Assembly (NCBI GenBank): GCA_903925075.1
Contig: CAIYDQ010000156.1
Coordinates: forward strand, 1 to 51,517
Direction: 5' to 3'
Length of the DNA stretch: 51,517 nucleotides
Source of the DNA: an uncultured Geobacter sp.
Lineage (GTDB): Bacteria > Desulfobacterota > Desulfuromonadia > Geobacterales > Geobacteraceae
The position numbers and the translations under genes were made by a program. The first letter of the stretch is position 1, and every line of letters starts with the position of its first letter. Below are positions 1 through 8,766 of the stretch, one piece after another. The notes below the pieces were generated by a model, which ran no database searches, was not told where the DNA came from, and was given only the letters and a program-made list of their open reading frames with translations.

Positions 1-917
1 AGGAGCCTCGCCAGGGCGTTGATGATCAGGGTGACGATCAGCAGGATCAGGCCGATCTCCATCAGGGCCGAGCCGTGCAGCTTGGAGGTGGTCTCGGCGA
101 ACTCGTTGGCGATCACGCTCGGCATGGTGTAGGCCGGAGAGAGCAGCGAGGCCGAGATCTTGGGGGCGTTGCCGATCACCATGGTGACCGCCATGGTCTC
201 GCCGACCGCGCGCCCAAGCCCCAGGATGGCCGCGCCCAGGATCCCGGACCTGCCGTAAGGGAGGATCGCCATCATGATCATCTCCCAGCGGGTGGCGCCC
301 AGGGCGATGGCCGCCTCCTTCTGGCTTTGCGGCACGGCGAGCAGCACCTCCTTGGTGATCGAGGTGATGATCGGCACCACCATGATCATCAGGATGAAGA
401 CCGCGGCGAGCATGCTCACCCCGTAGGGTGCCCCCTCGAAGAAGGGGAGAAAGCCGAAGTGGGCGATCAGGAAGGGCTCGACCGTGGATTGCAGCCAGGG
501 GGCCATCACCAGCACCCCCCAAAGCCCGTAGATGACCGAGGGGATCGCCGCCAAGAGCTCGACCAGCGGCGCGATCAGCCCGCTCCAGCGCTTGGGGCAG
601 ATCTCGGTGATGAAGAGCGCGGCGCCGATGCTCAAGGGAGTGGCGAGCAGCAGGGCCAGCACCGATGAGACCACCGAACCGTACAGGTAGGGGAGCGCTC
701 CGAAGACCCCCTGCACCGCGTCCCAGTCGCTGGCGGTGATGAATTTCCAGCCGAATTTCTTGATCGACGGCAGACTCTCGACGCTCATCTCGACCAGCAT
801 CAGCGCCAGGATTGCCAGGATGCTGAAGGCGAAGAAGGTGGTGAGGTAGCGAAAGACGAGGTCCCCGTTTAGCTTTTTGGCGGTCCGGGCGCCGTTTGAG
901 GTGCTGGCTAATGGCAA
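1..917 (-). CDS. pstC: Phosphate ABC transporter permease PstC (partial, C-terminus outside window)
   Basis: Inner-membrane permease of the high-affinity phosphate transporter PstSCAB; it pairs with PstA to form the channel fed by PstS. The reverse-strand translation runs without a stop to the window edge. It shows a TM segment near residues 25-45, a long periplasmic stretch, then several TM segments and the binding-protein-dependent permease signature around EAAIALGATRWEM, followed by GLGRAVGETMAVTMVIG, which is typical of PstC. I chose the TTG at 917 because GGAG lies just upstream and no good ATG is nearby; the exact start is uncertain. It lies 56 bp downstream of pstS on the same strand, and pstA, pstB and phoU are expected beyond the window. 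Confidence 0.93.
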   Translation of the reverse strand, partial: MPLASTSNGARTAKKLNGDLVFRYLTTFFAFSILAILALMLVEMSVESLPSIKKFGWKFITASDWDAVQGVFGALPYLYGSVVSSVLALLLATPLSIGAALFITEICPKRWSGLIAPLVELLAAIPSVIYGLWGVLVMAPWLQSTVEPFLIAHFGFLPFFEGAPYGVSMLAAVFILMIMVVPIITSITKEVLLAVPQSQKEAAIALGATRWEMIMMAILPYGRSGILGAAILGLGRAVGETMAVTMVIGNAPKISASLLSPAYTMPSVIANEFAETTSKLHGSALMEIGLILLIVTLIINALARL

Positions 918-973
918 GATCTTCTCCGTTTGCAACTGTTTGATGCCTGCTCCGTTAACCGCTGTTTTGCGCG

Positions 974-2002
974 TTACTTGATGCTCTTCACCGTCTTCTC
1001 GACCATCTTCGCCACGTTGGCCGGCAACGGCGCGTACAGCAGCTTGTCCGCCATCTTCTGCCCCTGCCTAAGCTCCCAGTTCAGGAACTCGACCAGTTTT
1101 TTCCCCTTGGCCTTGTCTTTTTGATCCTGGTAGACCAGGAGCCAGGTGAAGCCGACGATCGGGTAGGCGCCCTTGCCGGGCTGGTTCACCAGCGAGATGC
1201 GGTAGTCGGCGGGCATCGATTTGGCCGCTCCGGCGGCGGCCGCCGAGGTCGAGGCGATGGAGGGCTCGACGAAGTTGCCGGCGCTGTTTTTCAGAAAGGC
1301 GTAAGGGAGCTTGTTCTCGAAGGCGTAGGCGAGTTCCACATAGCCGATGGTGGCGGGCGTGGTCTTGATCTGACCGGCCACTCCTTCGTTCCCCTTGCCG
1401 CCCAGCCCCACCGGCCACTTGACCGAAGCCCCCTTGCCCACGCTCTTGGCCCATTCGGGGCTGACGCTTGCGAGGTAATCGGTAAAGATGCTGGTGGTGC
1501 CGCTGCCGTCGGATCTGTGCACCACGATGATCGGTTTGTTCGGCAGTTGCACTCCGGCGTTGTCCTTGGCGATCTTGGCGTCGTTCCAGGAGGTGATCTT
1601 CCCCTCGTAGATCTGGGCCAGCGCCTCGGAGGATAATTTCAGCCCCTTGCCGATGCCGGGGAGGTTGTAAGTGACCACCACCGCGCCCATCACCGTCGGT
1701 ATGTGCAGAAGCTTGCCCGGCGCGCCTTTCAGTTCCTCGTCGGAGAGAAACTTGTCGCTGGCGCCGAAGTCCACCGTCTGCGCGCTGATCTGTTTGATGC
1801 CGCCGCCGCTGCCGATCGATTGGTAGTTGAATTTGACGCTGGGATCGATCTTTGCGTATTCGGAAAACCATTTGGAGTAGAGCGGGTAGGGGAAGGTTGC
1901 CCCGGCGCCGTTGATCAGCACCTCGGCCCGGGCGTTTCCCGCGGCGGTGAGGGCGGCCAAGGCGGCCAGCGCCAACATGCTTTTCCTGATGGTCTTTATC
2001 AT
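974..2002 (-). CDS. pstS: Phosphate-binding periplasmic protein PstS (copy 1)
   Basis: Periplasmic phosphate receptor that delivers Pi to PstC/PstA. A 25-residue signal peptide ends in NARA. The mature protein begins VLINGAGATFPYPLYSKW, the family hallmark, and contains YQSIGSGGGIKQI, DFGASD and HRSDGSGTTSIFTDYL, which supply the phosphate-binding residues. The start at 2002 is preceded by AGGAGAGCA; a longer in-frame start 33 bp upstream has no ribosome site and would spoil the signal peptide. It is followed closely by pstC and separated from phoR by a terminator and a Pho-box-like site, so it is probably the first gene of its own Pho-regulated transcript. A close paralogue is at 42080-43108. 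Confidence 0.96.
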   Translation of the reverse strand: MIKTIRKSMLALAALAALTAAGNARAEVLINGAGATFPYPLYSKWFSEYAKIDPSVKFNYQSIGSGGGIKQISAQTVDFGASDKFLSDEELKGAPGKLLHIPTVMGAVVVTYNLPGIGKGLKLSSEALAQIYEGKITSWNDAKIAKDNAGVQLPNKPIIVVHRSDGSGTTSIFTDYLASVSPEWAKSVGKGASVKWPVGLGGKGNEGVAGQIKTTPATIGYVELAYAFENKLPYAFLKNSAGNFVEPSIASTSAAAAGAAKSMPADYRISLVNQPGKGAYPIVGFTWLLVYQDQKDKAKGKKLVEFLNWELRQGQKMADKLLYAPLPANVAKMVEKTVKSIK

Positions 2003-2049
2003 TGGGTGCTCTCCTTTGTTTGTATATGGTGACAAGATGCCAGTCCGAT

Positions 2050-2067
2050 GTTACAGCAGTGTTACGG
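2050..2067 (-). promoter_or_regulatory. Pho-box-like PhoB site upstream of pstS1
   Basis: Read on the minus strand the site is CCGTAAC-ACTG-CTGTAAC, two 7-bp direct repeats at 11-bp spacing, the arrangement PhoB recognises. It lies about 48 bp upstream of the pstS start codon. No strong -10 sits at the ideal distance; TATACA further downstream is a candidate. Assignment is by pattern and by the adjacent gene. Confidence 0.6.
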
Positions 2068-2134
2068 TTCTGGTAAGTTTTCATGAAACGGACAGATTAT
2101 AGCTTAAAGTGGAAAGGGGGCAGGGTAGGGGCGC

Positions 2135-2180
2135 AAAAAAGCCGGCGCCGAAGTGTCGTCAAGGACGGTTCGGCGCCGGC
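2135..2180 (-). terminator. Intrinsic terminator after phoR
   Basis: On the minus strand a 12-bp perfect stem, GCCGGCGCCGAA/TTCGGCGCCGGC, is followed by TTTTTT. It would end the phoB-phoR transcript and separate it from pstS. Confidence 0.75.
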
Positions 2181-2246
2181 TGCGGAGGTCGGCCGGCTGT
2201 TAAAGCTTTGTATGCGGTGAGGCACGAACCGCATCGGTTTGGGAGC

Positions 2247-2277
2247 GATGCGGTTCACGATGTTCACCGCATCCTAC
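2247..2277. repeat. 31-bp REP-like palindromic element, copy A
   Basis: The element consists of GATGCGGT, a short centre and ACCGCATCCTAC, an inverted repeat. Two further copies lie at 41863-41893 and 41925-41955, directly after the second phoB. Here it overlaps the stop codon of phoR (2274-2276). A related half-copy, GTATGCGGTGAGGCACGAAC, precedes it from about 2210. Confidence 0.7.
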
Positions 2278-4031
2278 GCGTCTTTCGCCTTGGGCAGGGT
2301 GAAGGAGAACAGCGAACCTTGCCCCGGATCGCTCTCTACGCTGACGCTGCCGCCGTGCGCCTGCACGATGTGTTTGACGATGGAGAGCCCGAGGCCGGTG
2401 CCGCCCTGGTCGCGGCTGCGCGCCTCGTCTACCCGGTAAAAACGCTCGAAGATACGCGGCAGATCCTTGCCGGGGATGCCGATGCCGCTGTCGCGCACCG
2501 AAACCCTCACCATGTCCCCTTCCTCGGCGGCCAGCACGCTGACCGTTCCTCCCGGGGCCGAGTACTTGACTGCGTTGTCCAAAAGGTTGATCAGCACCTG
2601 GTCCAGCTTGCCCCGGTCGGCTCTGACCCGGACCGCGCCGGTTGCCACCCGCGATTCCAGGACGACCCCTTTTTCCTCCCCGCGTTGCTCCATGAGCAGC
2701 AGCGCGTGGCGCACGGCGCTGTCCAACTGGATCTCCTCCGGCTGCAGGCTCAGTTCGCCCGATTCCAGCTCCGAAAGGGTCAAAAGGTCGCCGATCAGGG
2801 AGCAGAGCCGATCCGAGTGGCTGAGGATGATGCCCAGAAAACGCTCCCTGCGCTGCGGGTCCTCGTCGAGCGCGCCGGACAACAGGGTCTCGGCGTAACC
2901 CTTGATCACCGTGACCGGCGTTCTCAACTCGTGAGAGACGTTGGCCACGAAATCGCGGCGGATCCTCTCCACCTTTTTCAGGGCGCTGATGTCGTGGAAG
3001 ACCGCCACCACCCCGCGCAGGGCGTCCGCTTCCAGCAGAGGCACCCAATGCACGAGCATCGCCCGGCCGCCGGCCAGGTGGAGCTCCTGGCGCCGCTCCT
3101 GCCGCTCGGAGAGCACCTGGCGGCAGCTCTGGTACAGGTCGGGATGTCGACTGACCTCCAACAACTGCCGCCCCAGCACTTGGCCGCCGCCGCCGAACAT
3201 CTCGCCAAAGGCCGGGTTCACCAGGGTGACCACCCCCTGCTGGTCGGTGACCATCACCCCTTCGCCCATTCCCTCGAGAATGGCGTCCAGCCGGTTCTTT
3301 TCCGAGGAGATCCGCTCCATCTGCCCCTCGATGCGCGCCGTCATCTCGTTCATGACCTGGGCGAGTTCCCCCAGTTCGTCCTTGCTGGTCACCGGCATGC
3401 GGGTGCCGAACTCCCCGCGGCCGATGCGCGCGGCGAGCGCCGCCAGATTGCGCAGGTTTCGGGAGGTGACGTTGGAAAGGAAGTAGGATAACAGCAGCGA
3501 GGCGAGCACCGCGGCCGCCAGGGCGGCGCCCAGGCTCCTTTGCAGGCGCTGCTTCGCCTGTTCGATCTCGGAAAGCGGCAGCGCCAGCCGGATCAGACCG
3601 CCGGGAAAGGGGGCCGCGACGTACAGCATGTTGGTGTGCAGCGTGGCCGAGTAGCGCGTCGAGCTCCCCATCCCGGTCGCCTGCGCCTGCCGCACCTCGG
3701 GCCGGCTGCCGTGGTTTTCCAGCTTCTCCAACTCGGCCGGCGCCACCTCCGAATCCGCGGCCACCACGCCGTCGCCGCCGATCACGGTGACCCTGGCCCT
3801 GGTCGCCTTGGCCAGGGAGGCGGTCAGCGCCGGAGCGTCGCGCCGCAGCTCCCGGATCTCCTTGCCGGCCATGAGCGAGGCGACGCGCGCCTCGTCCTGC
3901 AGATGATCGCGGCTGCCGGAAGTAATGGTCTCCTCCAGGCTCAGCGACAGGTAGCCGTAGAGCCCGCTCCCCAGAAACAGCACCAGCAGCAGGTAGGAGA
4001 GGAGCAATTTCCAGCGGAAACTTCCTTTCAT
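2274..4031 (-). CDS. phoR: Phosphate-regulon sensor histidine kinase PhoR
   Basis: Membrane sensor kinase of the Pho system; it phosphorylates PhoB when phosphate, sensed through Pst/PhoU, is low. The 585 residues carry TM1 at about 9-29, a periplasmic segment of about 125 residues, TM2 at about 162-185, HAMP to about 240, a PAS domain at 245-345, a HisKA domain with VSHELRTPVTVIKGY, and a HATPase with NLLDNAVKYS, DSGIGIPGKDLPRIF and GGTGLGLSIVKHI. The periplasmic domain makes it the longer PhoR type common in Gram-positives and deltaproteobacteria. Its ATG overlaps the phoB stop by 4 bp (ATGA), implying translational coupling. Confidence 0.93.
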   Translation of the reverse strand: MKGSFRWKLLLSYLLLVLFLGSGLYGYLSLSLEETITSGSRDHLQDEARVASLMAGKEIRELRRDAPALTASLAKATRARVTVIGGDGVVAADSEVAPAELEKLENHGSRPEVRQAQATGMGSSTRYSATLHTNMLYVAAPFPGGLIRLALPLSEIEQAKQRLQRSLGAALAAAVLASLLLSYFLSNVTSRNLRNLAALAARIGRGEFGTRMPVTSKDELGELAQVMNEMTARIEGQMERISSEKNRLDAILEGMGEGVMVTDQQGVVTLVNPAFGEMFGGGGQVLGRQLLEVSRHPDLYQSCRQVLSERQERRQELHLAGGRAMLVHWVPLLEADALRGVVAVFHDISALKKVERIRRDFVANVSHELRTPVTVIKGYAETLLSGALDEDPQRRERFLGIILSHSDRLCSLIGDLLTLSELESGELSLQPEEIQLDSAVRHALLLMEQRGEEKGVVLESRVATGAVRVRADRGKLDQVLINLLDNAVKYSAPGGTVSVLAAEEGDMVRVSVRDSGIGIPGKDLPRIFERFYRVDEARSRDQGGTGLGLSIVKHIVQAHGGSVSVESDPGQGSLFSFTLPKAKDA

Positions 4032-4708
4032 GATGCCTCCATCTTGTAACCGAAGCCGCGCACCGTCTTGATCATTTCGCCCGCCGCGCCCAGTTTGGTC
4101 CGCAGGCGGGTCAAGTGGGTGTCGACGGTGCGGGTGTCGCCGAAATAGTTGTAGCCCCAGACGTTTTGCAGCAGCAACTCCCGGCTCTGCACCCGGCCGA
4201 TGCGCTCGGCCAGGTTCATCAGCAGCTTGTATTCGGTGGAGGTGAGCAGCACCTCTTCCCCGGCGACCATGACCTGGTGCCGTTCGGTGTCGATGCAGAG
4301 CTCTCCGATGGTGACGGTCGCCCCCTTGGGCGTCGACTCCGCGTTTCTGCGCAAGACCGCCCGCACGCGCAGCATCAGCTCGCGCGTGGAGAAAGGCTTG
4401 ACCACGTAGTCGTCGGCCCCCATCTCGAAGCCGACCACCCGGTCGATCTCCTCCCCCTTGGCGGTCAGCATGATGACCGGAATGGCAGCGGTCTGCTCGG
4501 AGCCTTTCAAGAGCCGGCAGAGCTCGGTCCCCATCATCCCCGGCAGCATCAAGTCGAGCAGGATCAGGTCGGGCTTGGCGCTGCGCGCCTCCTTCAGACC
4601 GGAGGCGCCGTCCCCCGCGATCAGCGCGCGGAACCCCTCCTTTTCCAGGTGAAAGGCGACCAGTTCCGCCAGGTCCTTTTCATCCTCGATCACCAATACG
4701 GTTTGCAT
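4028..4708 (-). CDS. phoB: Phosphate-regulon response regulator PhoB (copy 1)
   Basis: OmpR/PhoB-family transcription factor activated by PhoR. The receiver domain (1-120) has acidic residues at 9-10, the phospho-acceptor D52 in LLDLMLPG, T82 and K104 in VVKPF. The winged-helix effector (about 130-226) ends RTVDTHLTRLRTKLG...IKTVRGFGYKME. I chose the start at 4708 because AAGGGGA precedes it and the receiver fold begins there; an upstream in-frame start adds 32 residues unlike the family. It is the first gene of the phoB-phoR pair, and a paralogue lies at 41169-41849. Confidence 0.95.
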   Translation of the reverse strand: MQTVLVIEDEKDLAELVAFHLEKEGFRALIAGDGASGLKEARSAKPDLILLDLMLPGMMGTELCRLLKGSEQTAAIPVIMLTAKGEEIDRVVGFEMGADDYVVKPFSTRELMLRVRAVLRRNAESTPKGATVTIGELCIDTERHQVMVAGEEVLLTSTEYKLLMNLAERIGRVQSRELLLQNVWGYNYFGDTRTVDTHLTRLRTKLGAAGEMIKTVRGFGYKMEAS

Positions 4709-5167
4709 CTGGTTTGATCCCCTTGCGGCCGTTTCCGCCGGCGGCGTGCAGCATGAGTTGCGACGATTCGTCGTGGCGCAGCGGATTTCCCGGCAGGTCC
4801 ACAACCTTTGTGGAAAGCGCTGTGGAAAAGGTGTGAATCGCCGAAAAAACCGGTTTCAAATTGGGCGTCTCAGCGGATTGCCTAAAAAATGAACAGCGCC
4901 GGATTGCGGCTGCCGGCAAAAACATTATAAATTACGAGATATTAGGTTAAGTGCTGCAACCGCCTGCCGTTTGCCGAGTCAACGTTTTTAATATTAGAAA
5001 GTGCAGCCGGACAAGGCCTGAGGGGGGCGGCAGCGAAAAGCAGTCCGAGGCGTGACCATTATATAGAGTATGAGCCGCATCTTGACAACAATTCCTTTGT
5101 GCGCCGGTCGGAAAAAACTCGGGAAGGGAGCAGGCTTTGCCGGGCCTCGCGCCGCCCTCCATAAATC
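4709..5167. other. Divergent intergenic region between phoB and acyl-CoA synthetase
   Basis: AT-rich stretch of about 460 bp without a convincing gene. On the minus strand TTAACC followed 15 bp later by TATAAT (near 4925-4950) could be the phoB promoter. I see no clear Pho box here, so phoB itself may not be strongly autoregulated. Confidence 0.4.
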
Positions 5168-5194
5168 TTGACATGCCCCGGACGCTGTGATAAT
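5168..5194 (+). promoter_or_regulatory. Sigma-70 promoter of the acyl-CoA synthetase gene
   Basis: TTGACA (5168-5173), 15 bp, then TGT-GATAAT (5189-5194), an extended -10 that compensates for the short spacer. The start codon is about 75 bp further on, behind AAGGAGGC. Confidence 0.55.
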
Positions 5195-5273
5195 CCGTAA
5201 AACTCTTTTTTATTTCATATGGTTAAGTTTAAACGATAAAAAGTTTAGTATCAATAAACAAGGAGGCAAAACC

Positions 5274-6923
5274 ATGTCGCAACAGATCGATTTCACGGTG
5301 GGCGCGCTGCTGGACGACATCGCCGCGAGGTTTCCGGACAACGAGGCGCTGGTTTACGTCGACCGGGGGCTGCGCTACAGCTATCGCCAGTTCAACGAGC
5401 GCTGCCGCCAGGTGGCGAAGGGGCTCTTGGGGATGGGGGTGAAGAAGGGGGATCATCTCTCCATCTGGGCCTACAACGTCCCGGAATGGGTGGTGCTGCA
5501 GTTCGCCACCGCCAAGATCGGCGCCGTGCTGGTGACGGTGAACACCAGTTACAAGTCCGCCGAGCTGGAATACATATTGAGACAGTCCGACTCCAGCACC
5601 CTTTTCCTGGTGCAGGGATTCAAGGATACCGATTACCTGCAGACCCTCGGCGAGGTGGTGCCGGAGCTCGCCCAAAAGGGGGAGGGGGAGCTCTTAAGCG
5701 CGGCGCTTCCCTTTTTGAAGCACGTGGTCTTTCTCGGGGAGGGGACGCCCGGCGGCATGCTCAATTTCGACCAGATGGTGGAGTTGGGCGCCGGGGTCTC
5801 CGACGCGGAGCTGGCCGCCGCGGAAAGCGGGCTTTCCCAGCACGACGTCATCAACATGCAGTACACCTCCGGCACCACCGGCTTTCCCAAGGGGGTGATG
5901 CTCACCCACCACAACGTGGTCAACAACGGCTTCAACATCGGCGAGTGCATGCGCTTCACGGAAAAGGACCGGCTCTGCATCCCGGTCCCTTTCTTCCACT
6001 GCTTCGGCTGCGTGCTCGGGGTGATGGCCTGCGTCACCCACGGCTCCACCATGGTGCCGGTGGAGATCTTCGACCCCCTGAAGGTGCTGCAGGCGATCGA
6101 GAAGGAGCGCTGCACGGCGGTGCACGGCGTGCCCACCATGTTCATCGCCGAACTCGAGCACCCGAGCTTTGGCAGCTTCGACCTGACTTCGCTCAGGACC
6201 GGCATCATGGCCGGCTCCAACTGCCCCATCGAGGTGATGCGCCGGGTGATCCGCGACATGCACGCCGGCGAGATCACCATCGCCTACGGCCAGACGGAAT
6301 CCTCCCCGGTCATCACCCAGACCCGCACCGACGATCCGCTGGAGCTGAAGGTTTCCACGGTCGGCAAGGTGCTGCCCAACGTGGAACTGAAGATCGTCGA
6401 CATCGAAAGCGGCCTGGAGCTTCCCCCCGGCAAGCAGGGGGAGCTCTGCACCCGCGGCTATCTGGTGATGAAGGGGTACTACAAGATGCCGGAAGAGACG
6501 GCCAGGGCCATCGACGCCGACGGCTGGCTCCATACCGGGGATCTCGCCGTCATGGACGAAAACGGCTACTGCAAGATCACCGGTCGGATCAAGAACATGA
6601 TCATCCGCGGCGGCGAGAACATCTATCCGCGGGAGATCGAGGAGTTCCTCTATACCCACCCGAAGATCTCCGACATCCAGGTGTACGGCGTCCCCGATCG
6701 CAAGTACGGGGAGCAGGTGATGGCGGCCGTGGTCCTCAAGGGAGGGATGACGCTGACCGAGGAGGAGGTGCAGGAGTTTTGCCGCGGCAGGATCGCCAAC
6801 TACAAGATCCCCAAATACGTGCGCTTCGTCGATTCCTACCCGATGACCGCCAGCGGCAAGATCCAGAAGTTCAAGCTGCGCGAGATGGCGATCCAGGAAC
6901 TGCAGCTGGAAGGAGCCGAATAG
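5274..6923 (+). CDS. AMP-forming fatty acyl-CoA synthetase (long/medium-chain type)
   Basis: Activates a carboxylic acid to its acyl-CoA through an acyl-adenylate. It is 549 residues long and carries the full set of ANL-superfamily motifs: YTSGTTGFPKGVMLTHHN (phosphate loop), YGQTESSP, GWLHTGDLA, GRIKNMIIRGGENIYPREIE (hinge) and the catalytic lysine in PMTASGKIQKFKLRE near the C-terminus. The start at 5274 follows AAGGAGGC. Sequence style resembles the YngI/FadD-like group used for fatty acids; the substrate cannot be fixed from sequence. It is monocistronic as far as visible. Confidence 0.92.
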   Translation: MSQQIDFTVGALLDDIAARFPDNEALVYVDRGLRYSYRQFNERCRQVAKGLLGMGVKKGDHLSIWAYNVPEWVVLQFATAKIGAVLVTVNTSYKSAELEYILRQSDSSTLFLVQGFKDTDYLQTLGEVVPELAQKGEGELLSAALPFLKHVVFLGEGTPGGMLNFDQMVELGAGVSDAELAAAESGLSQHDVINMQYTSGTTGFPKGVMLTHHNVVNNGFNIGECMRFTEKDRLCIPVPFFHCFGCVLGVMACVTHGSTMVPVEIFDPLKVLQAIEKERCTAVHGVPTMFIAELEHPSFGSFDLTSLRTGIMAGSNCPIEVMRRVIRDMHAGEITIAYGQTESSPVITQTRTDDPLELKVSTVGKVLPNVELKIVDIESGLELPPGKQGELCTRGYLVMKGYYKMPEETARAIDADGWLHTGDLAVMDENGYCKITGRIKNMIIRGGENIYPREIEEFLYTHPKISDIQVYGVPDRKYGEQVMAAVVLKGGMTLTEEEVQEFCRGRIANYKIPKYVRFVDSYPMTASGKIQKFKLREMAIQELQLEGAE

Positions 6924-7347
6924 CTCCTTCTCCTGCAAGGGGCACTGAGTTATAGGTAAGGATCGAAGTGGATCCAAAGCCCCCTCCCCCTTGATGGGCA
7001 TGAGCGCTACCTTAAGCTTTTGCCGAGACTCCCCCTCCCGCAAGGGGAGGGGGGACTCGTTTGGCGCAAAGTTGCCCTGGTAGCCCCAGCGCAATGTCGC
7101 GTTTGACGATGCACCCGTTCAACGCCACCTACCCCTGCCGAAGTCGAGGATCGATGCTGATCAAAAACCCTCCCCCTTGACTCCGGTCCATACAATGGGG
7201 GAGGGGGGGATCTCTCCCTCCGGCCCTTTTCCTCCCTACTTGCCACACGCTGCGGTCACCTGTCAAATACGGCGTTGACTGGCGCTGCCGACTGCGCTAT
7301 CTTGCCTGCTTCTTGACATGAATGGTGGTCGGCCGGCAGGGAGGAGT
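6924..7347. other. Intergenic region with C-rich hairpin repeats
   Basis: 424 bp without a supported gene. It holds several CCCTCCCCC/GGGGGAGGG inverted segments (near 6980-6990, 7030-7050 and 7165-7210) and a GTCGCGTTTGACGATGCACC segment near 7093. A related TCGCGTTTCGTACCTCAACG segment lies at about 37449, in another intergenic region with the same C-rich hairpins, so this looks like a dispersed repeat family. Confidence 0.5.
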
Positions 7348-8538
7348 ATGCGGATAACGCCTAAAAACGAACTGGAATACCGTTACCGGAAGCTGCAGGT
7401 CGAGATGGCGGCGGCCGGTCTGGACGCGGTCATCATCCTGCAAAACGCCGATCTTTTCTATTTCACCGGCACGATCCAAAGCGGCAACCTCTATGTCCCG
7501 GTCGCGGGCGAGCCGGTGTACCTGGTGCGCAGGGATTTCCTGCGGGCGCGCATGGAGTGCGGGCTCGCCCAAGTGGTCCCTTTTCCCTCGCTCGGCGATC
7601 TGCCGGGCATGCTGGCCGAGCACGGCCATCGGACGCCGGCCAGGCTCGGCCTGGAATTCGACGTCCTGCCGGTCAACCTCTACCGGAAATACGCCAGCCT
7701 CTATCCCAACGCCCAAATCGTCGACGCCTCCCCCTTGATCCGGCGAGTCCGGATGCTGAAGAGCCATTATGAGATCCACATCCTGCAGGACGCGGCCCTT
7801 CAGGCCGACAAGGTGTACCGCCGCGCCGCCGAGGTGCTGCGCGAGGGGATGAGCGAATTGCAGGTCGCCGCGGAGCTGGAACACCTGGCGCGCCTGGAGG
7901 GGCACCAGGGAACCATGCGCATGCGCGCCTTCAACGGTGAGCCTTCCCAGGGCCTGGTGCTCTCCGGGCCGGACGCCGCCGCGCCCTCCAGCGCCAACGC
8001 GCCGCTGGGAGGGATGGGGTTGACGCCCGCCTTCGGCTACGGGCCGAGTTACAACCGCATCGGCCGGGACGAGCCGATCGTGGTCGATTTCGGCAGCTGC
8101 TTCGACGGCTACCTGGTCGACCAGACCAGGATCTTCGCCATCGGTTCGCTCTCGGATCGCATGCGCCGCGGCTACGACGACATGCTGGCCGTCGAGGCGC
8201 TCATGCTGGAGCTCGCCGGCAGGCAGTCCAGTTGGGGGGGGATCTACGACGCCTGCCTGGCGCTGGCGCGCAAGCTGGGATACGCCGACAGTTTCATGGG
8301 AACGCCCGGCGGCCAGGTGCCGTTCATCGGGCATGGCGTGGGGATCGAGCTGGACGAATACCCCTTCATCGCCAAAGGGTTCGACCAGGAACAGCTGCTT
8401 CCCGGCATGGTGTTCGCCTTCGAGCCGAAACTGGTCTTTCCCGGCGAGGGGGCAATCGGTATCGAGGACACCTTTTACCTGAGCGAAAGCGGAGTTAAGC
8501 GCCTCACCTTCTCCGATCGGCAACTGGTGATTCTCTAA
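7348..8538 (+). CDS. M24-family Xaa-Pro aminopeptidase/creatinase-like metallopeptidase
   Basis: Cytoplasmic pita-bread-fold hydrolase, probably a proline dipeptidase or X-Pro aminopeptidase. In 396 residues an N-terminal creatinase-N domain (about 1-140) is followed by the catalytic domain. All five metal ligands are present: D247 (VDFG), D258 (VDQTR), H329 (GHGVGIELDE), E359 (FEPK) and E373 (GIEDT). The start at 7348 has GGAGGAG 5 bp upstream; the alternative 30 bp earlier has none. The gene stands alone; metal choice and substrate are not predictable. Confidence 0.88.
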   Translation: MRITPKNELEYRYRKLQVEMAAAGLDAVIILQNADLFYFTGTIQSGNLYVPVAGEPVYLVRRDFLRARMECGLAQVVPFPSLGDLPGMLAEHGHRTPARLGLEFDVLPVNLYRKYASLYPNAQIVDASPLIRRVRMLKSHYEIHILQDAALQADKVYRRAAEVLREGMSELQVAAELEHLARLEGHQGTMRMRAFNGEPSQGLVLSGPDAAAPSSANAPLGGMGLTPAFGYGPSYNRIGRDEPIVVDFGSCFDGYLVDQTRIFAIGSLSDRMRRGYDDMLAVEALMLELAGRQSSWGGIYDACLALARKLGYADSFMGTPGGQVPFIGHGVGIELDEYPFIAKGFDQEQLLPGMVFAFEPKLVFPGEGAIGIEDTFYLSESGVKRLTFSDRQLVIL

Positions 8539-8606
8539 ATAGGGCCGCGCCCCTCTTTCCCAAAAGTAAAACGCAATTTTTGTATTGAATTTGTATTCCG
8601 GCAATG

Positions 8607-8641
8607 GTATACATTTGAAAAATCTGTGTATACAGTATACT
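8607..8641 (+). promoter_or_regulatory. Citrate synthase promoter with triple GTATAC operator-like motif
   Basis: GTATAC occurs at 8607-8612, 8628-8633 and 8635-8640, the last two forming a near-palindrome. A candidate -35 TTGAAA (8615) and -10 TATACT (8636) lie within the same stretch with a 15-bp spacer, so a protein bound to GTATAC would cover the promoter. In Geobacter, citrate synthase is reported as a target of the HgtR repressor; I cannot confirm that this is its site. Confidence 0.45.
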
Positions 8642-8766
8642 TTCCTAAGCGCCAAGAGGCCGATACTGCGGATCTGACCGGCACCGTGTTGAAGAGGGTG
8701 GCAGATACCAACCGTTTTAACTCATCAGTGTGTACTTAACCCCCAACAAAAAAGGAGATCTGGCAC

